Notes: a model not told the origin generated them from the sequence alone. A DNA stretch of 7,514 nucleotides from Mollicutes bacterium (GCA_003566505.1 PXDA01000001.1:1-7514), one strand, 5' to 3'; shown: positions 1-6,765, counted from the first letter of the stretch. Translations and numbers: made by a program.

Positions 1-876
1 AAAACGTTTTGTATTTTTATCTTGATATCCACGAACATATATTCCCAGTTGTACATATCGATATATCGTTTTTAAAAATTGTTCAATATTTTGATTTGTT
101 TCCAACAAACTATACATTCGATTCGGAATAGCTGCTGCTTTATCAGCATGAATAGTCGATAAAATATAATGACCAGACGAAATCGAATTTCGGACCGCCG
201 TTACCGCTTCAGCACTACGCACCTCTGATAATAAAATCCATTTCGGATTCTGTCTCATACACGTTACCAATACGTCCGAATAGGCAGCGATATTATTCGT
301 TTTCATGGCAACGATATTGCGATGCGGAAAAATCCGATCAAGATGTAACTCTAATGTATCTTCGATAGTAATAATTTTTTCATTTTCTTTTGTGTGCGAA
401 GCTAAATATTTAACAAACTCGGTTTTTCCGGAACCTGTTTCACCACACACAAGGATATTACAATGTCCTTCAACACACTTTATTAAAAAATCATGAATAT
501 CTAAAGTAATATATTTTTCTTGTAATATTTTGTCCTTCTCTAAACGAATTTTTGCAGGTGTTTTTCGCAAAACAACTGCAATGCCATTACGAGCAATTGA
601 TTTATGAACGAAATTTAAACGCAATTCTGCTCCTTCAGCATCAAGGAAAGGATGAGCCATATTAAATGTTTTTCCCATAACATTGGCACACTGAAACGCT
701 AATTTTTCCATAAAAGCATCATCAACACTTGGATTTCCAACCCGATACTCACCTTTTGACAATGTCTTTAGCCATATCTGACCACCATTACAATAGGAAA
801 TATCAGTAATATCATCTTTTTCTAAATAAGGTTTTAATGCGCCAAAATCAATTTGGGCGAACATATTTTCAAACAT
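1..876 (-). CDS. cpaF: CpaF/TadA-type secretion ATPase, 3' end cut by window edge
   Basis: This is a cytoplasmic hexameric ATPase of the VirB11/GspE superfamily that would power assembly of a Tad (Flp-type) pilus. The first 292 residues are visible and the frame stays open through base 1; the family is usually about 400-450 residues, so roughly a quarter or more is missing. Visible motifs are a Walker A GETGSGKT (residues 145-152), an Asp box TIEDTLEL with E172-D173, a Walker B-like block WILLSEVRSAEA with E218 as the probable catalytic Glu, and a His box STIHAD with H243. The region before Walker A is short for CpaF and closer to VirB11 in length. The usual GEVRG around the Walker B Glu reads SEVRS here. 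The ATG at 876-874 is chosen because AAGAGGGG (886-893) lies 9 nt upstream; the ATG at 884 is out of frame. The gene follows a CpaB-like gene, the usual Tad order, which favours CpaF over a type II or competence ATPase. Confidence 0.93.
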   Translation of the reverse strand, partial: MFENMFAQIDFGALKPYLEKDDITDISYCNGGQIWLKTLSKGEYRVGNPSVDDAFMEKLAFQCANVMGKTFNMAHPFLDAEGAELRLNFVHKSIARNGIAVVLRKTPAKIRLEKDKILQEKYITLDIHDFLIKCVEGHCNILVCGETGSGKTEFVKYLASHTKENEKIITIEDTLELHLDRIFPHRNIVAMKTNNIAAYSDVLVTCMRQNPKWILLSEVRSAEAVTAVRNSISSGHYILSTIHADKAAAIPNRMYSLLETNQNIEQFLKTIYRYVQLGIYVRGYQDKNTKRF

Positions 877-885
877 ACAGCCATA

Positions 886-893
886 CCCCTCTT
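886..893 (-). promoter_or_regulatory. Ribosome-binding site of the cpaF-like gene
   Basis: AAGAGGGG on the minus strand, 9 nt before the ATG at 876. It decides the start: the nearer upstream ATG at 884-882 is out of frame with the ATPase and only 1 nt from this site. Confidence 0.7.
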
Positions 894-904
894 CTTGTTT
901 TCCA

Positions 905-921
905 AACTAAAGACTTTAGTT
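905..921. repeat. 17-bp perfect palindrome between cpaB-like and cpaF-like genes
   Basis: AACTAAAG-A-CTTTAGTT has 8-bp arms around a single central base. It begins 3 nt after the stop codon of the CpaB-like gene and lies in the only gap in the window longer than 18 nt. As RNA it would fold to a 7-bp AU-rich stem with a 3-nt loop. No T-run follows it on the minus strand, so it is not a typical intrinsic terminator. It could be a weak processing or attenuation hairpin, or an operator, or chance. Confidence 0.45.
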
Positions 922-923
922 GT

Positions 924-1802
924 TTATTCTTCGTCGTAAAAATCAAAGCCATCATCATCTTCTAAATCTTCATAATCAAAATCATCACCAAAATCAAAAT
1001 CGGGATCATCTTCATCAAATAACTCCGGATTTGGAAATGTATATGTATTAATAAATTCTTTTAATACTTCCGAACGAACCATCGTTCCTTCTACTGCTTC
1101 AACCGATCCGCCATGTGGTACCGGAAAAAGTTCTACTTGATACTGTGTTAAATATTGTGCCTTATTTAATAAATTATGTAAAGTAGGTTCAAGACCAAAA
1201 ATAATTATCGATGGTGTCATATCACGTTCTCTAGTTGAAAAGACATCTATACCACGTGAATCACGTACACCAATAACTTCAATATTTTCTAATAATTTAC
1301 CAAAAATAATTTTTCGGGTATTTGGTTCTACCACTTTCATATACATATCAACCATATTACCCGGTAAAATAGCATTACCAAAAGTAGTTTCCGTACTAAC
1401 ACGGAATCGATGAACAACATCACCATCTTTTACCTTATCAAAAATTGAATCAGGTAAAGCTTCTTCCTCAATTAAAACGTTACGATAAAACAAACTTCCA
1501 TCAGGAATTATGGTATTATAATCAACATATTTACCAACAACTTCAGCTGAAGTTCGTGCCACCTTTTCCTCCTGCATTAACATCCGTGGGATATCAATAT
1601 AATCAATCATTTCCTCTGTTACCATCGTTCCCGCTGGTATTTCATGTCTTGCCATTGGTACATTACGTACCGGTTGAACCTGTCTTTGAATTTGACTATT
1701 ATAACCATAGTATAAAATCGCTATAATTATAATAACCCCGGCAATTGTTACAATGTTTTTGTTTCTTAAAAAATTGTTTAGAGCATTCATTACATTATTC
1801 AT
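924..1802 (-). CDS. cpaB: CpaB/RcpC-like Tad pilus assembly protein with acidic tail
   Basis: This is a probable CpaB (RcpC) homologue of 292 residues, a membrane-anchored extracytoplasmic protein that works with the Tad pilus machine. It has a short basic N-terminus, one membrane helix at about residues 17-33 (IVTIAGVIIIIAILYYGY), then an SAF-like region with the typical wording VPMARHEIPAGTMVTEEMID (about 48-67) and VGKYVDYNTIIPDGSLF (about 89-105). A second beta-rich part follows, with NAILPGNMVDMYM (about 143-155). The last 33 residues (260-292) hold 20 Asp/Glu, 8 aromatics and no basic residue, which I do not know from ordinary CpaB proteins. The ATG at 1802 is preferred over one at 1844 because that start overlaps the upstream gene by 26 nt, whereas AAAGGA sits 9 nt before 1802. 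It lies 16 nt after the 135-residue protein gene and 47 nt before the CpaF-like gene. The SAF assignment is from motif recognition, not a search. Confidence 0.82.
   Translation of the reverse strand: MNNVMNALNNFLRNKNIVTIAGVIIIIAILYYGYNSQIQRQVQPVRNVPMARHEIPAGTMVTEEMIDYIDIPRMLMQEEKVARTSAEVVGKYVDYNTIIPDGSLFYRNVLIEEEALPDSIFDKVKDGDVVHRFRVSTETTFGNAILPGNMVDMYMKVVEPNTRKIIFGKLLENIEVIGVRDSRGIDVFSTRERDMTPSIIIFGLEPTLHNLLNKAQYLTQYQVELFPVPHGGSVEAVEGTMVRSEVLKEFINTYTFPNPELFDEDDPDFDFGDDFDYEDLEDDDGFDFYDEE
927..1025 (-). repeat. Acidic-aromatic low-complexity tail of the CpaB-like protein
   Basis: This codes residues 260-292 of the CpaB-like protein. On the coding strand it is dominated by GAT, GAA and TTT codons, giving runs such as DPDFDFGDDFDYEDL. 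Of 33 residues, 20 are Asp/Glu, 6 are Phe and 2 are Tyr. The near-trinucleotide repetition makes in-frame length variation by replication slippage plausible, but only this one copy can be seen. Confidence 0.8.
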
Positions 1803-1811
1803 ATTATCATT

Positions 1812-1820
1812 CCTTTCCTT
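1812..1820 (-). promoter_or_regulatory. Ribosome-binding site of the cpaB-like gene
   Basis: AAGGAAAGG with a following A on the minus strand, ending 9 nt before the ATG at 1802. It overlaps the TAA stop (1819-1821) of the preceding gene, pointing to coupled translation. It argues against the longer start at 1844, which has no comparable site and lies inside the upstream gene. Confidence 0.65.
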
Positions 1821-2226
1821 AATACACCGTTTCCAAAATTCCATCTATTCTATTAATAATGCCAAAGTGAAAATGATCTGCGCCCACCGTTGCTGTTCCA
1901 CCCTCCATTGTTGACACTTGTATACTTACTTTTGGGGGATACTCATGAACATCATATATTTCAATTCGATAGTTATCAGCAAAAGAGGCATTTTCAGCAA
2001 ATCTTCGCACAAAATTTTCCACAAACTTCTCACGGTCAATTCTAATTTGTCGATATGCTCGATAAGCCGAATAATCAATTGAATCATACATAGCAGCTTC
2101 CGTTGTTTCTTTTAACATATGATAATTATGTTCATTAGTTGTAACAATTCTTTGAAAAAAGAAAACAAAGAGAAACGCCATTATCCCAAAGGCAATTACA
2201 AATACTAGCCACATTGATTCTTTCAT
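1819..2226 (-). CDS. Small single-pass protein, TadE/minor-pilin-like in build
   Basis: This 135-residue protein of unknown function has a hydrophobic helix starting almost at the N-terminus (residues 6-25), then a helical stretch that includes LKETTEAAMYDSIDYSAYR (about 38-56) and EKFVENFVRRFAE, and a beta-rich C-terminal part (YRIEIYDVHEYPPKVSIQVS). That plan, an N-terminal membrane helix, an amphipathic helix and a small extracytoplasmic domain, matches TadE/TadF-type minor pilins, and the place directly before cpaB-like and cpaF-like genes fits. No prepilin peptidase site (Gly before Phe/Met-xxx-Glu) is visible, so it would not be processed like Flp pilin. It has no cysteine, unlike its upstream neighbours. 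The start at 2226 follows GAGGGGAG (2233-2240) by 6 nt. It could instead be an unrelated small membrane partner. That it is a real gene is clear; the pilin-like role is inferred. Confidence 0.7.
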   Translation of the reverse strand: MKESMWLVFVIAFGIMAFLFVFFFQRIVTTNEHNYHMLKETTEAAMYDSIDYSAYRAYRQIRIDREKFVENFVRRFAENASFADNYRIEIYDVHEYPPKVSIQVSTMEGGTATVGADHFHFGIINRIDGILETVY

Positions 2227-2232
2227 AAACTA

Positions 2233-2240
2233 CTCCCCTC
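2233..2240 (-). promoter_or_regulatory. Ribosome-binding site of the 135-residue protein gene
   Basis: GAGGGGAG on the minus strand, 6 nt before the ATG at 2226 and just after the TAA stop (2243-2245) of the giant gene. It supports the start and tight operon coupling. Confidence 0.7.
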
Positions 2241-2242
2241 TT

Positions 2243-5200
2243 TTAATGACAACCATCCCAGTCAAAGCTGAGACAATCATCCCTTTTAATAAAATCAAAT
2301 TGATCAATAAAACTACTAACACATTCCAAATGATTATTATGACGACAATCCATAGTTGACTCGTTGTAACCATGTGAACGATTATAACTACGTACTTGAC
2401 CAATCGTTCTCGGTGTTAATTCAATCACATACATGGGATCTAAATCATAAATTTCATAACTACTTGTGCGACGATTATTTAATATCACATTTTGAATATT
2501 AGTTTGATCGCCCCAGTTCATTCCCGGCTGTCTTCCACCACCATCAAAACCTGGAAATGGTTGTTCTAAATCTATTGGTCGAAACTTCGCCAACATATTT
2601 AAATCTTCAGTAGGCGTTGGGAATTCATAATTAATAGCATATTCACACTCATACGAGAAACAATCAGCAGGCACATCCGGCGGATAAGCACCAAAAACAA
2701 ATTGATTAAAACGATTCCCGGAACCTAATGTCGGAGGAGTTGCAAAATTTAATTCAATATGACGATGAACAACGCCACCAAATCCTGGGTATTCGCCTTG
2801 ATAATAATGTACTGGTAAATTAGCATAACCCATATCAATATAATGATCACCCGATGGTATATCATGCTGGGAAACTGAATCTACGCTAAAGATACCTCTT
2901 TGCTCATTTGATTTTTCAACATAACGATAGACATCGCCATCAAGTGAAAAACGAACATTTAAATCGGCATCATAACGAAAATCATCATTAATAGGATACA
3001 CTTGATCATTTATTTCACAATTTATTCCCGAAGGATATTCTGGACTACTACAATCGTAACGATCCGTCACATCTTCAGCATAAGGCCCTTCCGAGCCCTC
3101 TTGATGGTAAGCAATTTCATCGGCAAATTCACTATCACGTTGTAATGGAAATTCCCCACCATATTTATAATCATGATAACTCAAATTAATATTCGGTTCA
3201 AAATTATCAAATTCATAAGAAAAATTATTACATTCTAAGATTTGTTCAACTAATGAATCACGATAATCAACGCTAGAAAGATAAGTATTTCTTCTCTGTG
3301 TTAACGATGGTATTTCACTTGGCCTTCCCGCCGAAATTAAACCTGGATTATCCCGATATTCAGCAGGATATGGTTCAACATATCGAGTCTCACTCCCATG
3401 AGTACCTGTATCAGACTGCCAACTATAATCTACATGCGCTTGACGAGAACACCATATTTCATGAGTTCCCGAAGGAATTATATTCTCAGAAAAATTCGGG
3501 TCAGTATACTCATAATTTGGCGTGCGAATTCTTTGCAATCTCGTTGTATCAGTACTATTACATTCCCAATGAGAAAATCTCGCACTATCACGTGTCCAAA
3601 CACAACTTGACCCTGATAATTGATAATTACTTGATAAATGTCCGCAACATCTTGAACCTCTTGTTGCTGAAATTGTATCATAATTACCATCCTCATCAGG
3701 TTGAGTAGAGGTACACGTACCACTTGATGTTCGACAACGACTTGTATCAAAATTTGCTGAGTAACCACTTGGACAACTGTAATAATTTCCTGTCCCTCGT
3801 CTCCGTTCACATGAGAAATTATCATGATTACGTTCATCTGCACCAGTTACTGGTTCCCAACTAGAACCATACGCCGAACAACTATAACGACGTTCTTCTT
3901 CGATACAACCTGTCGTTCCAGAATTACTACCAACGTACACATAACCACACGACGAATGTGAGCCAATATAATATGCTTCATCACGTGCTTCTTCACGTAA
4001 ATATGAACTTTGATACTGATCCCAATCTTCACCAACTTGATTATTTGCTTCTATGTAATCTTCCAAAAATTTAACATGATCAATTTGCAAATAATCGTGA
4101 TCACCATCTAATGGATCATCTTCCAGGTCACGATCGGTTGTAGGACGGCATTCTGCACTACTTTGAAAACTTAAATCGCCCCAACTTGGAATAGTGGGAC
4201 TAACGTCTTCATTATGCCCAATAATAAAATGAAACCCTGCCGGAACCACAAAAGTTGGTTCTGGATAAACATAATCAATATCTTCTCGACAAAAAACTTT
4301 ACAGTAATCATTTTGTGGGCTTTCTTGAATATAATGATCCCGAAATTCAGCTGGTGCCACTTCATCACTAATAAAAATACAGTCCCAATCATCAATATCT
4401 TTTATACTGCCAAAATCTAATTCCTCTTCACAATCAGGACATTCAACTTCAATATAATATTCACATTCATCTTCTTCATCATCGGGAACAAAGCATTCCG
4501 CATTATAAATTTCACGAACTCTTTGAGCATGCGTTTGTAAAGCAGGTAAATTAACCGTTGACGCTAATGATTCCATCTCCTCAACATATTCTAAAAATAC
4601 TAAATCTTCTTCCTCAGTACTAGGGCGATCACGATCACAACAATCTTTAATACTCGCAGGACTATTATCATGCCCTAAATAATTATCAATAAAATAACGC
4701 CAAGCAGATGTTAATCCTTCGGATCCCAAAAATGGACTTCTTATTTCATCAATAGCCTCTTCACAAACTCCTTCACGATCCATTTCCTCAACTAAATCAT
4801 TTAACCAAAAATAGCCAATTCCAAAACCTGATCTACCAACTAAATCACCTGCTTGATATGTATTAGATATATTAACGTACCGTGGTGCTTCAGTTGCACG
4901 AGAAACATCAACCGGTGAACCAGGATCGCAATAATTTGGCCGATGATTTGAACCACTACAATGATTACAATTAATAGCTGAAACACTAGGATCATTTATA
5001 GCTGCTTGCATATAATTACCACCCGCACTGTTAAAAGGGCGTGCTCCTGTATGATGTGGCGAATATAAATGCCAACTATATTGTCGCCTAGTATATCCTG
5101 CACACTGTGTATGTTCCCAAGCCGGGTTGCGAGATGCCCTTACTGTATCTAATGCACTAAATTCACGAAAATCAGTAGCGCCTCTTGGTGGATTTGTATT

Positions 5201-6064
5201 CATAACAAAATGTACTGCGCGATTATAAACCGTACTAAATGCATGTTGAAAATAAGATTGGTTTACATGCCCACCACGACTAATAGTTTGTTGAATATGA
5301 AAATTAGAATAAGCAAACCCTTCGGTTGTTGTTAAAACATATGTGTGCTGATAACCGGTATTAGTACTACTACAATAATTACCATCATAACTATCACAAT
5401 ACCATATATAACGCATTGCTGGTTCTACCATTACATAAACATCTTCTAAATTTTGTTGTTCTAAAAGATTATCATACATTGCATCACTAAAGCCACCTAA
5501 ATCATCTGCTAAAAATTTCAATAAACAATTATTAAATGGCTCACATTCCGGCACATCTTCTGGCGTTTTTTCTGCTAAACCTCGAAAAAAGGAATTAAGT
5601 GGATTACTCGTAATATCACCACTTGCACCAATGTGCTCAAATAATCCTGGATTGGTATAATAAACATCATAATGTCGTCTTCCTTCAATACTCCACTGTT
5701 GATATTCAGTATTACCATGCTCACCAATAGTTGTATCCCAACGATATCCTAATCCTTTTCCTTGACTATTAGTACTAAATCTTTGCACCGTTTCATAAGC
5801 CGAAGTATCAACCGCTGTTATATGATTTAAATCCTTAACATATGAAAGCAGTTCTGGATTTCCACCCGTATCACGAACAACATATACACGTAACCCATGT
5901 AAATGATTGTGACTACCGTTAATACGAATAACATTGCCAGGCATTAAAAGACCGCCACCACCAATTGTAGAGCCGACCCCACCATCAAGACCTCTAACTT
6001 CCTTTATCACAAAGAAAAAGCTAACTAACACAATCGTTAACACGAAAAATCCAAACTTTTTCAT
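2243..6064 (-). CDS. Giant exported cysteine-rich protein, 1273 residues, function unknown
   Basis: I do not recognise a named family. The protein begins with MKK and a hydrophobic stretch (residues 4-20) followed by KEVRGLDGG; there is no clear Ala-X-Ala cleavage site, so this may be a signal peptide or a retained anchor. A Gly-rich segment follows. The first 173 residues have no cysteine; the remaining 1100 have 40, an even number, which fits a disulfide-bonded extracellular protein. They cluster at residues 366-379, 524-592 (with very acidic sequence) and 706-835 (11 Cys). One acidic module ends YCKVFCREDIDYVYP, then VVPAGFHF (about 587-613). Near the C-terminus YVIELTPRTIGQVRSYN (1212-1228) is followed by four more Cys and the end WDGCH. 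There is no LPXTG motif, membrane helix or cell-wall repeat at the C-terminus. The ATG at 6064 is chosen over one at 6091 because GGAGG lies 6 nt upstream. It sits between a type I membrane protein and Tad genes, suggesting a surface adhesin or pilus-associated structural protein; this is inferred. Confidence 0.85.
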   Translation of the reverse strand: MKKFGFFVLTIVLVSFFFVIKEVRGLDGGVGSTIGGGGLLMPGNVIRINGSHNHLHGLRVYVVRDTGGNPELLSYVKDLNHITAVDTSAYETVQRFSTNSQGKGLGYRWDTTIGEHGNTEYQQWSIEGRRHYDVYYTNPGLFEHIGASGDITSNPLNSFFRGLAEKTPEDVPECEPFNNCLLKFLADDLGGFSDAMYDNLLEQQNLEDVYVMVEPAMRYIWYCDSYDGNYCSSTNTGYQHTYVLTTTEGFAYSNFHIQQTISRGGHVNQSYFQHAFSTVYNRAVHFVMNTNPPRGATDFREFSALDTVRASRNPAWEHTQCAGYTRRQYSWHLYSPHHTGARPFNSAGGNYMQAAINDPSVSAINCNHCSGSNHRPNYCDPGSPVDVSRATEAPRYVNISNTYQAGDLVGRSGFGIGYFWLNDLVEEMDREGVCEEAIDEIRSPFLGSEGLTSAWRYFIDNYLGHDNSPASIKDCCDRDRPSTEEEDLVFLEYVEEMESLASTVNLPALQTHAQRVREIYNAECFVPDDEEDECEYYIEVECPDCEEELDFGSIKDIDDWDCIFISDEVAPAEFRDHYIQESPQNDYCKVFCREDIDYVYPEPTFVVPAGFHFIIGHNEDVSPTIPSWGDLSFQSSAECRPTTDRDLEDDPLDGDHDYLQIDHVKFLEDYIEANNQVGEDWDQYQSSYLREEARDEAYYIGSHSSCGYVYVGSNSGTTGCIEEERRYSCSAYGSSWEPVTGADERNHDNFSCERRRGTGNYYSCPSGYSANFDTSRCRTSSGTCTSTQPDEDGNYDTISATRGSRCCGHLSSNYQLSGSSCVWTRDSARFSHWECNSTDTTRLQRIRTPNYEYTDPNFSENIIPSGTHEIWCSRQAHVDYSWQSDTGTHGSETRYVEPYPAEYRDNPGLISAGRPSEIPSLTQRRNTYLSSVDYRDSLVEQILECNNFSYEFDNFEPNINLSYHDYKYGGEFPLQRDSEFADEIAYHQEGSEGPYAEDVTDRYDCSSPEYPSGINCEINDQVYPINDDFRYDADLNVRFSLDGDVYRYVEKSNEQRGIFSVDSVSQHDIPSGDHYIDMGYANLPVHYYQGEYPGFGGVVHRHIELNFATPPTLGSGNRFNQFVFGAYPPDVPADCFSYECEYAINYEFPTPTEDLNMLAKFRPIDLEQPFPGFDGGGRQPGMNWGDQTNIQNVILNNRRTSSYEIYDLDPMYVIELTPRTIGQVRSYNRSHGYNESTMDCRHNNHLECVSSFIDQFDFIKRDDCLSFDWDGCH
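3560..3949 (-). other. Cysteine-dense region of the giant protein
   Basis: Residues 706-835 of the giant protein hold 11 cysteines (706, 720, 729, 752, 764, 777, 784, 806, 807, 821, 835), many Ser, Gly, Thr and Tyr, and little hydrophobic core. Two loosely similar pieces occur: CPSGYSANFDTSRC and CGHLSSNYQLSGSSC, each a Cys, a small-residue turn with an aromatic, and a Cys 12-14 residues on. This looks like small disulfide-stabilised modules in tandem, similar in style to Cys-rich surface-protein repeats, but I cannot assign a domain. Confidence 0.6.
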
Positions 6065-6070
6065 GAACTG

Positions 6071-6075
6071 CCTCC
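6071..6075 (-). promoter_or_regulatory. Ribosome-binding site of the giant protein gene
   Basis: A perfect GGAGG 6 nt before the ATG at 6064. Its first G is the last base of the TAG stop of the upstream gene, so termination and re-initiation are probably coupled. It fixes the start at 6064, not the in-frame ATG at 6091 inside the upstream gene. Confidence 0.8.
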
Positions 6076-6752
6076 TATAATCCAAAATCATCCTTTTTTA
6101 GCATTTTTTTAGCCACAAATATTATGATAATTATACCAAACAAACCGGCAATATGCAAATAATTTTCCCTAATTAAAACGAAAAGAGAAATTATTCTTCC
6201 ATCATCTTTATCATCTTCATCATCATCTTTTTCAAGACCACGCCGGTACTCTTCAATTTTTTCCTCAAATTCTTCATAATCTATACTTACTTCATGCCAT
6301 TTTTGACAATAAAGAAAACTTGACAGCCCTTTACATAATGGGTCATCATAATATGGATTATAACCCGGAATATTAACATGACGGACTAACAACATTTCTT
6401 CATCATCTAAACAACGACTATTACGCGGATAAATAACAAATCGCACCGTTTGATTCGACTCATAGCCCCCCACCGTATATTCCAATGGCTGGGAGCGATT
6501 ACTATCATGATATATGCTAAGATCTTGACTCTCTTCATACACCTCAATATTAGGATGCAAGTTACTAATTTTAATACTAAACTCAATTGCGCCATTTTTT
6601 TCCTCATAAAAAGTAGCAAACAAAATATTTCCAGCTATCGTAGACAAATAAGATGATTCTTGATATCTTTCTATTTCGGGACAATAAGCGTGTGTAGAAA
6701 AAGGATTAAGAAAAAAAACCAAGGCCAGTATTATCCCACAATATTTAAGCAT
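6075..6752 (-). CDS. Type I membrane protein with four-cysteine ectodomain
   Basis: This 225-residue protein of unknown function has a signal peptide (about residues 1-22, core GIILALVFFLNPFS, with THA before the likely cut), an extracytoplasmic beta-rich domain of about 150 residues with Cys at 24, 114, 140 and 149, and a helical charged stretch (EEFEEKIEEYRRG). A strongly acidic linker follows (DDDEDDKDD within 174-184), then one membrane helix (about 198-215) and a short basic end KKMLKKDDFGL. The block NPYYDDPLCKGLSSFLYC followed by QKWHEV (about 132-155) looks like a conserved core. The topology is outside domain, helix, short cytoplasmic tail. It is 10 nt upstream of the giant protein gene, so it may be a membrane partner or anchor for that protein. 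The start at 6752 is chosen because GAGGAGG lies 6 nt upstream; an in-frame GTG at 6767 falls inside that site. It resembles no LPXTG protein: the sorting motif is absent. Confidence 0.85.
   Translation of the reverse strand: MLKYCGIILALVFFLNPFSTHAYCPEIERYQESSYLSTIAGNILFATFYEEKNGAIEFSIKISNLHPNIEVYEESQDLSIYHDSNRSQPLEYTVGGYESNQTVRFVIYPRNSRCLDDEEMLLVRHVNIPGYNPYYDDPLCKGLSSFLYCQKWHEVSIDYEEFEEKIEEYRRGLEKDDDEDDKDDGRIISLFVLIRENYLHIAGLFGIIIIIFVAKKMLKKDDFGL
6201..6233 (-). repeat. Acidic low-complexity linker
   Basis: This codes EKDDDEDDKDD just before the membrane helix of the 225-residue protein, using mostly GAT and GAA codons. It is the second GAT-rich tract of this operon, the other being the tail of the CpaB-like protein. 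It probably forms a flexible, charged stalk or a cation-binding segment next to the membrane. Confidence 0.65.
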
Positions 6753-6758
6753 ATAATT

Positions 6759-6765
6759 CCTCCTC
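6759..6765 (-). promoter_or_regulatory. Ribosome-binding site of the type I membrane protein gene
   Basis: GAGGAGG on the minus strand, 6 nt before the ATG at 6752 and a few bases after the tandem TGA stops of the upstream gene. It excludes the in-frame GTG at 6767. Confidence 0.78.

Noticed and set aside
305..496. Plus-strand open frame opposite the ATPase Walker A region
   Set aside because: The minus strand carries clear ATPase motifs over the same bases.
905..921. Palindrome as an intrinsic terminator
   Set aside because: The stem is AU-rich and short and no T-run follows on the minus strand; the ATPase gene starts 29 nt on with a good ribosome-binding site.
1445..1726. Plus-strand open frame of 93 codons opposite the CpaB-like gene
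   Set aside because: Antisense to a gene with recognisable SAF-type sequence; no ribosome-binding site.
1780..1844. Longer start at 1844 for the CpaB-like protein
   Set aside because: It overlaps the previous gene by 26 nt and lacks a ribosome-binding site, whereas 1802 has one.
2243..2300. Sortase-type anchor at the end of the giant protein
   Set aside because: No LPXTG-like motif, hydrophobic helix or basic tail is present in the last 70 residues.
3298..3708. Plus-strand open frame of 136 codons inside the giant gene
   Set aside because: It is antisense to a continuous coding frame, has no ribosome-binding site, and its composition is that of a complement frame; a shadow.
3478..3843. Minus-strand open frame of 121 codons in another frame of the giant gene
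   Set aside because: It overlaps fully with the Cys-dense region of the real frame and reads as low-complexity Val/Ile/Gln/Met; no start signal. The giant frame runs through without interruption, so this is not evidence of a frameshift.
4429..4441. CPDC (CxxC) as a zinc ribbon or thioredoxin-like site
   Set aside because: The protein is exported, the partner CxxC at proper spacing is not evident, and the motif lies in an acidic Cys cluster; disulfides are more likely.
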